A stretch of 64,000 nucleotides of DNA. Origin: Cellvibrio sp. UBA7661. GTDB lineage: Bacteria; Pseudomonadota; Gammaproteobacteria; Pseudomonadales; Cellvibrionaceae. Position 1 is the first letter of the stretch; each line of letters opens with the position of its first letter. Position numbers and translations under genes: made by a program. A model generated the notes under the pieces. The model saw only the letters and a program-made list of their open reading frames with translations. It was not told the origin of the DNA and searched no databases. The stretch covers positions 28,789 through 92,788 of the forward strand of contig DLHT01000012.1 in the NCBI GenBank assembly GCA_002483365.1. The letters run 5' to 3'. This document shows, piece after piece, positions 41,415 through 50,057 of this stretch.

Positions 41415-43682
41415 GTGTCAGAATTTTTCTTCAGCCGATGCCTACATGGAATAGCCGTCATCAGTTTATTGCTGGTGACAAGCAATAGTTATGCAAATGC
41501 AGGGGATAAAAAAATCCAACGCCTTGCGCCTGCATTAAAAACATTGGCACGCAGTGTTGATGCAAACAAAGCCGGAGAAGCTCAGATTATTTTGCGCAAA
41601 ACCCATGTGCATATTGATGAGCAGTTGATGAGCCATGCTACATCCTATGTGGCGGTGTATATCAACAGTGATGAAGCGGTGCGCGATTACAGCCAGATTA
41701 GCGTGAGCTTCAACAGTTTTTATGAAGACATCGCACTGGAATTTGCCAATGTGCGCACACCGGATGGCAAGATCGATAGCATCAAAGCCGATGCCACTCA
41801 AATCCAAAGTCCGACCGACGAAAACTTTTATCACGACCGCAAAGAATTATTGTTTTCGCTACCCAATGTGCGTAAAGGGTCGATTATTGAATTCCAATAT
41901 CGCTACACCGACATCAAAAAAATGGTGCCCAACCAATGGTTTGATAGTTTCAGTTTTCACTGGTGGGAAGACCGCGCGGCAGGCCAAGGCTCGCGCGCCG
42001 ATGCTATCAGCATTAGCGAGTTGCAAATCACTGCGCCGAAAAAAATCCAGCTCACCAGCAGCGATACCAACGCATTTGACCAAAGCCGTTTTCCCATCAC
42101 CCAAAAGCGTAGCGCCAAAGGCGACCAACAAACCATTACCTGGACAGGAAAAAATCTCGCCAAAATTGAATTGCAAAATAATATGCCGCGCACACACGAC
42201 TATGCGCCCTATTTACGTGTATCTACCACCAGTAAATGGAACGATGTAGCGCGCTGGGCCGATGCGCTGGTAGAACCGCATTTAGTCAGCGATGAAAAAT
42301 TGGATGCATTGATTGCCGAGATCAAAAAGACCGCGCTCACACCCGAACAAAAAACCAAGGCGGTTTATCGCGCAATACAAGACCGTGTGCGCTACGTATT
42401 TGCCCACGTTGGCCGCGGTGGCTATGAACCACACGATGCGTTTGAAGTATTAAAAAATGGTTATGGTGATTGCAAAGACCAAACCGTATTAGCCGTGATG
42501 CTACTGCGCAAACTGGGCATAAAAGCCGACCCCGCACTGATTATTACCCGTGGCCGTGGCGTACCCGATATGCGCGTACCCGGTGTAAGCTTTGACCATA
42601 TGATCGTGCATATTCCCGCCCAACAAGGTCAGCCGGAAATATGGATGGACACCACCGGCGAAACCAGTTTGTACCCCGGCTTTTCACTCGGCATCGAAGG
42701 CCAGCCTGCATTGGTCGTCAATAGCGATACGCAAACTATCAGCACACTGCCCGAATTGAATGAGCGCGAACACCTTGCTGACCTTGAATTGGTTTTTGAT
42801 AAATTTGATGGGCGCAATGCCTCTGCCAGTTTCAAATTACAATTAGGCGGCATGTATGAGCAGCGCTTGCGCAGCATGTGGCAATACTCCCATGAGCGCG
42901 ATAAATATTTCCGCGAATTGATTGGCCAGATTTACAACTCGGCTGAAGTCACAGAATTAACCGCAAGCAACGCCGACAATATGTGGCAGCCGTTTACGAT
43001 TCACGGCCGTTTTGTTTTCACCAATGTCTGGGGCGGAAAAAAAGAACCTATCAATTATTCCTTCAGTATTACCCAGCTCACTAATTTATTTGCTGATTTG
43101 CGCAACATGCACAAACCGCAAGACCGCAAACAATCCTATGCTGTAGACCCGGGTTTCACTTTGCGTTCGCGTGTTGTGTTCAACAGCCCAAGCCCGGAAC
43201 ATCGCCTGCTGTTAAAAACCCAGGGCGAAAATATCGATAACGCGTATTACCGTTTGGTACAAACCGGCAGCGAGGAAAAAAATCGCTATATCGTTAACCA
43301 AACATTCACCGCTAAAACCGTGCTGGTGCCCGTGGCCGATTACGCCGACTTTTATCAAAAAACCAATGCGCTGCAAGAATCCAATGATTGGTTATTGTCT
43401 TACGAGTACAACAAAACGTCTGCCGAATTATTTGCCTTGGAAAATTCTGCACTGAACAACAACGGCAAATCCGATGTTGTCAGCTTGATTGCACTGGCGA
43501 AACTGCACATCAAAAATGGTGATTACAAAAAATCGCTGGACATTGCACAACAGGCAGTAAAAACATCACCCAAAAAAGCGGAAGCCTATTACATATTAGG
43601 ATTGGCACAGGGGTACAACCAACTGTTAGCGGAATCCGATGCCTCGTTTAAAAAAGCAGAAGCCTTGGGCTATCAATTCTGA
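41415..43682 (+). CDS. Secreted DUF3857-transglutaminase-like protein with C-terminal TPRs
   Basis: 755 residues from GTG 41415 (GGAG at 41404-41407; the frame opens earlier inside the upstream gene). Signal peptide ends near YANA. DUF3857 domain about 60-290 (LPNVRKGSIIEFQYRYTD), then a transglutaminase-like core with catalytic Cys353 in NGYGDCKDQ, His in SFDHMIVHI and Asp in WMDTTGE: the triad looks complete. The last about 70 residues are two TPR units. Periplasmic; the natural substrate of this class is unknown (amide cleavage or crosslinking). Coupled with the TPR lipoprotein gene 10 bases downstream. Confidence 0.86.
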   Translation: MSEFFFSRCLHGIAVISLLLVTSNSYANAGDKKIQRLAPALKTLARSVDANKAGEAQIILRKTHVHIDEQLMSHATSYVAVYINSDEAVRDYSQISVSFNSFYEDIALEFANVRTPDGKIDSIKADATQIQSPTDENFYHDRKELLFSLPNVRKGSIIEFQYRYTDIKKMVPNQWFDSFSFHWWEDRAAGQGSRADAISISELQITAPKKIQLTSSDTNAFDQSRFPITQKRSAKGDQQTITWTGKNLAKIELQNNMPRTHDYAPYLRVSTTSKWNDVARWADALVEPHLVSDEKLDALIAEIKKTALTPEQKTKAVYRAIQDRVRYVFAHVGRGGYEPHDAFEVLKNGYGDCKDQTVLAVMLLRKLGIKADPALIITRGRGVPDMRVPGVSFDHMIVHIPAQQGQPEIWMDTTGETSLYPGFSLGIEGQPALVVNSDTQTISTLPELNEREHLADLELVFDKFDGRNASASFKLQLGGMYEQRLRSMWQYSHERDKYFRELIGQIYNSAEVTELTASNADNMWQPFTIHGRFVFTNVWGGKKEPINYSFSITQLTNLFADLRNMHKPQDRKQSYAVDPGFTLRSRVVFNSPSPEHRLLLKTQGENIDNAYYRLVQTGSEEKNRYIVNQTFTAKTVLVPVADYADFYQKTNALQESNDWLLSYEYNKTSAELFALENSALNNNGKSDVVSLIALAKLHIKNGDYKKSLDIAQQAVKTSPKKAEAYYILGLAQGYNQLLAESDASFKKAEALGYQF

Positions 43683-43692
43683 GGTGAACGCA

Positions 43693-45174
43693 ATGCAATT
43701 CAAGGCTTATGACGGCAAGAATTCTATACGCTGCGGCATACCGCTCCTGCGCACCGGTTTAGTTTGTGCAGTACTCGCCAGTGCGCTGTTTGGCTGTAGT
43801 CAGGTACCGCATAATGCGCCGGTAAAAAATCAGAGCGCTGCAGTTTTCACTACTGATTCCGCTACCAATCTGGCCACTGAAAATAAAACCGCCGAACTGC
43901 TTGCGCTGGAAGCGCGCAGTAAAGCAGAGCCCGACAATGCAGAGTTGCTGTATGAATTGAGCCTCATGTATTTGGCTGAAAATGAAAAACAAAAAAATCC
44001 GCACTACCGCGCACAAGCCGAAACACACTTGCTCCACATTTTAACTCTGGTGCCCGGTAACCCCGCCACATTAAAGCTTCTGTATAACCTTTATTACGAA
44101 GACATAGTGGCAGGCAAAGATAATGCTTACACCAAAGCGCATAATATTTTTATGCAAATGTCACCGACCAACCGGCTTCAGGTAAACGCGCCCTCACTGG
44201 GTGTATTTTTACAACAATATCTGCAACAAAAAAAATCGCTCGATCAAAACCCCGAACCGCTTTATCGCGCCTTGCTGTCGGCCATGCGTGAACAGCCGGA
44301 AATGGATAAACCCTATATCCAACTCGCACGCATGTATCGCGAGGCCAGCTATTATCCGCTCGCTCTGGCGACACTCAAATTGGGGGAGGAGCAAGTAAAA
44401 CCGACTGAAGATTTGTACGAGGCTATCGCGACGACTTATGAAGCCAGCGCAGAAGCAAGTGGCTGTAGCTATGAAAAAAATACTTACCTTAAAAAGGCGA
44501 TCAGCTATTACCAACAAGCAGTTCCGCTCGCGCCTGATAATGCAGGCCTCCACTATGCGTTAGCCCGTCTGTTCCTCGACCAAAACCAGTACCAATTGGC
44601 GCTGCATGAATCTGGCATTTTGCTTGAGCTGGACCCCAGTGCCGACAACATCGCCTTTCATGCACAAAATTATTCCATGTTAGGTAATCATGGAAAGGCT
44701 TACGAACTACTCGCACAAGCGACACAAAAAGGCCTGGCCAATAATGACCCGTCGCACCACGAAATTTACATGAACGCCGGTGATTGGCAAAAAGCTGCCT
44801 TGAGTTTTACAGACTATTTACAATCACAACAAAATATCAGCGTTTATGATGTCGCCAAAGCAGACATTATTGGCCAACAAGCTGACCTGGATTTTTCCAG
44901 TTTGATCAAACAAAGAAAACTGGGCTTTCGCAGCGAATGGGAAGCGGCCGTCTATGCGTACTGGACAGACAAAATGTCGCGCAATCAATTCAGGCAAAAT
45001 GCCAGCAACCGCTGTGAGCGCACTGAATACTTTTTTTATTCCGGTTATCGCGACTTTCGCGCTGGCAATTTATCTTCAGCGCGAAAACTCTTTTCCGCTG
45101 CATTGGAGCAAAACACTTACCGCTTTATTGAGCGGCCATTAGCAAAACATTTTTTAAACGGCCTTGATCATTAA
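43693..45174 (+). CDS. TPR-repeat lipoprotein
   Basis: 493 residues from ATG 43693 (GAGGTG upstream; a longer frame starts inside the previous gene). Lipobox ALFGC near residue 36 after a hydrophobic stretch. The body is TPR repeats: NAELLYELSLMYLAENE, PYIQLARMYREASYYPLALATL, AGLHYALARLFLDQNQYQLAL, and a final RDFRAGNLSSARKLFSAAL. It is likely a scaffold in the cell envelope working with the transglutaminase-like protein; both have C-terminal TPRs. Confidence 0.83.
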   Translation: MQFKAYDGKNSIRCGIPLLRTGLVCAVLASALFGCSQVPHNAPVKNQSAAVFTTDSATNLATENKTAELLALEARSKAEPDNAELLYELSLMYLAENEKQKNPHYRAQAETHLLHILTLVPGNPATLKLLYNLYYEDIVAGKDNAYTKAHNIFMQMSPTNRLQVNAPSLGVFLQQYLQQKKSLDQNPEPLYRALLSAMREQPEMDKPYIQLARMYREASYYPLALATLKLGEEQVKPTEDLYEAIATTYEASAEASGCSYEKNTYLKKAISYYQQAVPLAPDNAGLHYALARLFLDQNQYQLALHESGILLELDPSADNIAFHAQNYSMLGNHGKAYELLAQATQKGLANNDPSHHEIYMNAGDWQKAALSFTDYLQSQQNISVYDVAKADIIGQQADLDFSSLIKQRKLGFRSEWEAAVYAYWTDKMSRNQFRQNASNRCERTEYFFYSGYRDFRAGNLSSARKLFSAALEQNTYRFIERPLAKHFLNGLDH

Positions 45175-45236
45175 CAGCGGGCAGATGGCCCGCTGTGCCG
45201 TGAGACGATTTATCCACTTAATATGCAGGTAGCACC

Positions 45237-46559
45237 ATGCAAACATCTTCAACTATATCGCCAACCAAACCACGCATTGTGGTAGTCGGCGGCGGCGCTG
45301 GCGGGCTTGAGCTTGCCACTAAATTGGGCGAAAAATTAGGCCGTAAAAATAAAGCGGAAGTCACCTTGATTGACCGCAACACCACGCATTTATGGAAACC
45401 ATTACTGCATGAAATTGCGGTGGGTACTATGGATGAAGACGTTGATGCGGTAAGTTATCGCGGCCACGCCAATGCGCACCATTTTTTCTTTCGCGTCGGC
45501 ACCATGATTGATATCGACCGCGATACTCGTGAAGTTGTACTTGCCCCTATGCAAGATGAAGATGGTGTGGAGTTTTTACCTTCAACACGTATTCCCTACG
45601 ATTATCTGGTCATTGCTCTCGGCTCCATTTCCAATGACTTCAACACCGTGGGTGTCAAAGAAAATTGTTTGTTTCTTGATAGCCCTACGCAAGCACATAA
45701 ATTCCACACCAAATTGTTGAATAAATTTTTGCACATCCAACGCATCACCGGATCAAACGAACACGTGCGTATTGCGATTGTCGGTGCCGGTGCAACTGGT
45801 GTTGAGCTGTCTGCAGAATTGCATCACGCAGTACATGAAATTCACAATTATGGTTTTGATGCAGTATCAAATGATCACCTTCATGTAACACTGGTTGAAG
45901 CTGGCCCACGTATTTTGCCTGCACTGCCTGAGCGCATTTCCGGTTCAGCGCACAGTGAATTGGTAAAAATTGGTGTCGATGTCAAACTCAACACCATGAT
46001 TATCTCGGCATCCAAAGAAGGCTTGCACACTAAAGATGGCCAATTAATTCCTGCCGACATTATGGTGTGGGCAGCAGGGATTAAAGTGCCCGACTTTATG
46101 GCGAATATCGCGGGGCTTGAGACTAACCGCATCAATCAACTCCATGTAAATGAATTTTTGCAAACCACACGCGATGCCACTATTTTCGCTATTGGCGATT
46201 GCGCACAATTTACCAATCCGGATGGCAGCCGCGTTCCGCCTCGCGCACAATCCGCACACCAAATGGCAACAACCTGTTACAAAAACTTGATTGCCACGCT
46301 CAACAATAAACCAATGCAAGCTTACAAATACACCGACCATGGCTCGCTCATTTCATTAGCAAGTTATTCTACTGTCGGAAATTTGATGGGTAATTTAAGC
46401 AAAGGCAGTATGTTTATCGAAGGACGTCTGGCACGGATAGTGTACATATCGCTTTATCGTATGCACCAAATCGCCATCCACGGTTTGATCCGCACCGGAT
46501 TAATTATGTTAGGTGGGCGCTTAAACCGCTGGCTGCGCCCACGTTTGAAGTTGCATTGA
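45237..46559 (+). CDS. ndh: Type II NADH:quinone oxidoreductase
   Basis: 440 residues. Two dinucleotide folds: FAD site VVVGGGAGGLELATKLG near residue 15-31 and NAD site IAIVGAGATGVELSAELHH near 178-196; IFAIGDCAQF is the second FAD contact; the C-terminal helix MHQIAIHGLIRTGLIMLGG anchors it to the inner membrane. It passes electrons from NADH to quinone without pumping protons. Followed by a strong palindrome and then an Lgt-like gene. Confidence 0.9.
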   Translation: MQTSSTISPTKPRIVVVGGGAGGLELATKLGEKLGRKNKAEVTLIDRNTTHLWKPLLHEIAVGTMDEDVDAVSYRGHANAHHFFFRVGTMIDIDRDTREVVLAPMQDEDGVEFLPSTRIPYDYLVIALGSISNDFNTVGVKENCLFLDSPTQAHKFHTKLLNKFLHIQRITGSNEHVRIAIVGAGATGVELSAELHHAVHEIHNYGFDAVSNDHLHVTLVEAGPRILPALPERISGSAHSELVKIGVDVKLNTMIISASKEGLHTKDGQLIPADIMVWAAGIKVPDFMANIAGLETNRINQLHVNEFLQTTRDATIFAIGDCAQFTNPDGSRVPPRAQSAHQMATTCYKNLIATLNNKPMQAYKYTDHGSLISLASYSTVGNLMGNLSKGSMFIEGRLARIVYISLYRMHQIAIHGLIRTGLIMLGGRLNRWLRPRLKLH

Positions 46560-46562
46560 TTA

Positions 46563-46603
46563 AATCCCCCCAGCCCCCTTTTTCAAAGGGGGCTGGGGGG
46601 ATT
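46563..46603. terminator. Long GC-rich palindrome, probable terminator or REP-like element
   Basis: AATCCCCCCAGCCCCC and GGGGGCTGGGGGGATT are perfect 16-base arms around a nine-base loop containing TTTTT. It lies 3 bases after the ndh stop. There is no long T-run after the stem, so it could be a dispersed repeat acting as a transcription or mRNA-decay barrier. Confidence 0.65.
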
Positions 46604-46661
46604 AGCATTTATTCTAATAAATACAACTCACCAACAACGTGCCGACAAGGAAATTAATTTC

Positions 46662-47591
46662 ATGTCTTACCCTTATTTAAGCGATTTAATTAACGACATT
46701 TTCGGCACGAATATCCATCTTCCAATTGCGATGTTCGGTACATTTGTCGCACTCGCTATTTTTACAGCGGCGTGGATCGGCAAAAAAGAAGTGATTCGTT
46801 TTGAGCAACACGGCTTGTTGCCAACACACGCAAAATATCGCAACAAAGAAACTGCTACTCATGAACTGGTTTCAGATTTGGCTGTTGTCTGCGCTATTTT
46901 CGGCATAATAGGCGCGCGCATTTTTCACCTACTGGAATATCCACAGGATGTTGTCCAGAATCCTGTCGCTATGATTTTTTCACGCGATGGATTTTCCATT
47001 TATGGCGGATTGATTCTAGGTGCTATCGCTGGCGCTGTATTTTTAAAAAAACGCGCAGTACCTATTGCACCAATGCTGGATGCATTAGCACCAGCGGTTA
47101 TTCTGGGTTACGGAATTGGCCGTTTGGGTTGCCAAATATCCGGCGATGGAGACTGGGGCACAGCTGCCAATATAGCGATCAAACCTGCGTGGTTACCGGA
47201 TTGGTTTTGGGCGCAAACTTACGAGAACAATGTTGTCGGCATAGTTATTCCTGCACCGGGCGTTTATCCAACACCACTTTACGAAGCGCTTGCAGCATTT
47301 TTTATCTTTGCGATTTTATGGCGCATCCGCAAACATCATCACCAAACAGGATTTATGTTTTCTGTGTATTTGTTGTTGAGCGGATTCGAACGTTTATTAA
47401 TAGAGAAAATCCGCATCAACAGCGAATATCACCTATGGGGAATGAGTTTTACCCAGGCAGAATTTATTTCTACTGCACTGATAATCGCGGGAACCATCGG
47501 AATTACTAAAACAACACGCGCACAACTATTACCCAGGATTATGTTTGTTGTTGCTGCAATAAGCGCATTATCGGCCTGCGCCCAATTTTAG
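46662..47591 (+). CDS. Prolipoprotein diacylglyceryl transferase (Lgt)-family membrane protein
   Basis: 309 residues with about seven membrane helices. Lgt landmarks in order: RDGFSIYGGLILGAI (the HGGL region), GYGIGRLGCQISGDGDWG (the Lgt signature G-R-x-G-N-x-x-N-x-E, here with Cys and GDGDWG), PTPLYEAL and LSGFERLLIEKIRIN (R-x-x-E-x-x-R region). The first histidine and the Asn residues of classic Lgt are replaced, so this is a diverged paralogue type; a housekeeping lgt would be elsewhere. The C-terminus has a lipobox-like LSACAQF ending. Function in lipid transfer is inferred. Confidence 0.78.
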   Translation: MSYPYLSDLINDIFGTNIHLPIAMFGTFVALAIFTAAWIGKKEVIRFEQHGLLPTHAKYRNKETATHELVSDLAVVCAIFGIIGARIFHLLEYPQDVVQNPVAMIFSRDGFSIYGGLILGAIAGAVFLKKRAVPIAPMLDALAPAVILGYGIGRLGCQISGDGDWGTAANIAIKPAWLPDWFWAQTYENNVVGIVIPAPGVYPTPLYEALAAFFIFAILWRIRKHHHQTGFMFSVYLLLSGFERLLIEKIRINSEYHLWGMSFTQAEFISTALIIAGTIGITKTTRAQLLPRIMFVVAAISALSACAQF

Positions 47592-47635
47592 ATACAACTT
47601 CAAGCACAACCACATAACAACCCCAAATACAGCGC

Positions 47636-48145
47636 TTACAACCCCACCCGCATCACATTTACCTGCCGCCCCGCCAAGCGGGTGCGGCGGATAATTTCCC
47701 AGCCGCGTTTTTGGTAGTAATTGGTGTAATCCGTAGCGGATAACCAAATCTCTTCTAACGCCAAACTCTGCGCGTAATTTTTTGCCGCATCGATTAATGC
47801 ATTACCAAAACCCTGCTGGCGGTACTTTTCCAGCACGAATAAATTGCTTAACCACACCGGGCTTTCGCTCGCAACTTTGGGCATCCGCTCACTGCTGCGA
47901 TAGGTGTAATTGACAAGGCTGACACAGCCGATCAATTTTTCATCGAGCATCGCAACCAATGTTTTTGGAATGCTGCTTTCTTGCACATGCAATACCAGCC
48001 GCTGTTGGCGCAACGCAAGGGAAGATTTTACGCCTTGGCGCTCGCATTCCTGATGGTGCCATTGTGCGACCTGCAAGAAGTGTTCTGGTGTGGTTTCCAG
48101 AAGAGCGATTTCAACAGCTGTAGTAACAGAACGGGACGGATTCAC
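47636..48145 (-). CDS. GNAT-family N-acetyltransferase
   Basis: 169 residues from GTG 48145. WLSNLFVLEKYRQQGFGNALI is motif A with R-Q-x-G-F-G, and YYQKRGWEIIRRTRLAGR is the C-terminal strand. Acceptor unknown. Convergent with the Lgt-like gene; no terminator seen between them. Confidence 0.83.
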   Translation of the reverse strand: MNPSRSVTTAVEIALLETTPEHFLQVAQWHHQECERQGVKSSLALRQQRLVLHVQESSIPKTLVAMLDEKLIGCVSLVNYTYRSSERMPKVASESPVWLSNLFVLEKYRQQGFGNALIDAAKNYAQSLALEEIWLSATDYTNYYQKRGWEIIRRTRLAGRQVNVMRVGL

Positions 48146-48249
48146 AATTATTTAACGCATTAGGTAAGGAAGGAGGGAAATTCACAGTAACTCTGTGTAA
48201 AGCAGAGCCGCCACTATATCGGTTTTACAATCTGACCACCACAAAAACA

Positions 48250-48278
48250 AAAGGCTCCTTTAAGAGGAGCCTTTTGCA
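48250..48278 (-). terminator. Rho-independent terminator of the S41 protease gene
   Basis: AAAGGCTCCT-CTTA-AGGAGCCTTTT on the minus strand is followed by a T-rich tract (TTTTGTTTTT), about 45 bases after the protease stop. Confidence 0.85.
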
Positions 48279-48321
48279 ACGCAGATCACCTTTCTTTCAT
48301 TAGTTCGTTATTGATCCGATA

Positions 48322-49923
48322 TTAACGCTCCAGAATCATCAATCGTCTGGTTGGCGGCAACATCAATTCTCCTTGCTCTGCATCCACCGACATTTTCTGC
48401 TGGCCACGAGTTGATGCAGTTGGACATGCCCCCGTTGCACGCAACTGCAGTGCAGCCGCAAGCAAAGGTTCATTTGAATCGCCTAATTGATAGGCCAGAT
48501 TATCTGCAACACTACAACCTTTAACTCTATCCATTCCATTATCGGTTGTGGACGGTATAAAACCATCGCTGTATTCACCATAACCTTTTGCATTAACTGC
48601 TTTAAATTGGATGGTGTAATAGGTAGTGCCACAATTCGGTTGCGGCAAAAATCCATAGGGTTTGCCACATGTGGTATCGCCAATCAAATACACACTGACA
48701 CCGATACCGCGCAAACTATTAATAACTAATTCACTTGCGGAACACGTTCCTTCCGTTGCCAATACATAAACGCGCTGCAAATTCAGTGTAGGCAAATTTA
48801 ACGATTTATTTAATCCATAAAGGCCCACAACCACAAAGCCCCAAGGGCTTTCTTTTGGCATTTTTGAATTGGCGACATCCTGATAAAACACTTTATTGTT
48901 GGTATTGGCTCCAGCAATCATATAGCCGACTTGTGCTGCAATTGAAATATATCCGCCACCGTTGTAGCGCATATCCACCACCAAATCACTTACGCCCGCA
49001 TTTTTAAGCGAGTTTATTGCCGTCACCCATTGATCTTGCGCGTCTGGAATAAAAGTATTGAATTGAATATAACCCACCTTACTGCCGTTATGATCAATAG
49101 CCTTGGCGATAGATACGGCCTCTGTTGGTAAAGAGGCTGATTCCAAAATGACTTTACGGGTGTTATTTGCACCGGCATCCTGAATTTCAAATTCATGTAC
49201 CGCATTAATTTGTGGTGGATAGAGCGCATCAAATAATGCATTTGCATTCATGGTGGATATATTCAATCCATCCACTGCGATAATTTTTGCACCACGTTTA
49301 ATATTGTTATTCGCAGCCGGTGAATTGCTATCGGCGTAAACAACCTGGATAGTCCGCGGCACATCCCAATTAATTTTTAAATGGAGTCCGTAACCATAAC
49401 TGATGCCCGCACTCCATGCCTCTTCACTTTCGGTCGGCTCATAAAAATGAAAATTATCTTTATAAGAACCCGAGGGTGTTTTTTTGTCAGAAACCAGACG
49501 TCTGAAATAATTTTGTGGCGTATCGCTATTATCGGGATTGATATCAGGTAAATCCTCAAACCACAAATAGGTTTCATAACTCCATGAGCGCAAAAAATTC
49601 TTTTCTTGCGTTGCGTTTCCTTTGCGGTCCGGGAATGGAATACCGGTAATTTTGCTCGCACCTACACGCGGTTTTTCGCAATAGTTTTCAAAATTACCGG
49701 AAGGCTTATAGACGCCAGCTTGCCAGCTATTATTACCGCCGGAGATAAAACCGGGTGTACCTCCCCCTCCATCGCCATCACCTCCTCCGCCACAGGATGA
49801 GAGCAGCAATACAGACGCGCAAAAAGCAAAAAGGGTTGAAAACTGTTTTGGCAGTAACGCGAATAAAGACAAGGCGCGAGCCTTGGTTGCAGGTTTTGTT
49901 GCGGGGCAAGATGATTCGTTCAC
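48322..49923 (-). CDS. S41-family (C-terminal processing type) protease lipoprotein
   Basis: 533 residues from GTG 49923 (AAGGA upstream; the frame extends to 49995). Lipobox VLLLSSC followed by a glycine/aspartate-rich stretch. A PDZ-like domain (about 190-270; SPAANNNIKRGAKIIAVDGLNIS) precedes the S41 domain (about 285-480): VGYIQFNTF, LVVDMRYNGGGYI, nucleophile Ser in GTCSASELVINSLRG and Lys in GDTTCGKPYG. Probably an outer-membrane-anchored protease facing the surface or periplasm. Substrate unknown. Confidence 0.88.
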   Translation of the reverse strand: MNESSCPATKPATKARALSLFALLPKQFSTLFAFCASVLLLSSCGGGGDGDGGGGTPGFISGGNNSWQAGVYKPSGNFENYCEKPRVGASKITGIPFPDRKGNATQEKNFLRSWSYETYLWFEDLPDINPDNSDTPQNYFRRLVSDKKTPSGSYKDNFHFYEPTESEEAWSAGISYGYGLHLKINWDVPRTIQVVYADSNSPAANNNIKRGAKIIAVDGLNISTMNANALFDALYPPQINAVHEFEIQDAGANNTRKVILESASLPTEAVSIAKAIDHNGSKVGYIQFNTFIPDAQDQWVTAINSLKNAGVSDLVVDMRYNGGGYISIAAQVGYMIAGANTNNKVFYQDVANSKMPKESPWGFVVVGLYGLNKSLNLPTLNLQRVYVLATEGTCSASELVINSLRGIGVSVYLIGDTTCGKPYGFLPQPNCGTTYYTIQFKAVNAKGYGEYSDGFIPSTTDNGMDRVKGCSVADNLAYQLGDSNEPLLAAALQLRATGACPTASTRGQQKMSVDAEQGELMLPPTRRLMILER

Positions 49924-49996
49924 GGTAAAGTCCTTAGGTATCCTATTAGTCGCCCACAGCGACTGTGGGAGCAACAGAATAAAAGAAAAGGACACG

Positions 49997-50028
49997 AAAA
50001 ACTACGGCGGGAACTACCCCACCGTAGT
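49997..50028 (-). terminator. Rho-independent terminator of the GH3 gene
   Basis: On the minus strand ACTACGGTGGGG-TAG-TTCCCGCCGTAGT is followed by TTTT, about 30 bases after the GH3 stop. Confidence 0.8.
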
Positions 50029-50057
50029 GTGCTAACAGAGCGCGCTAACCAAACCGA

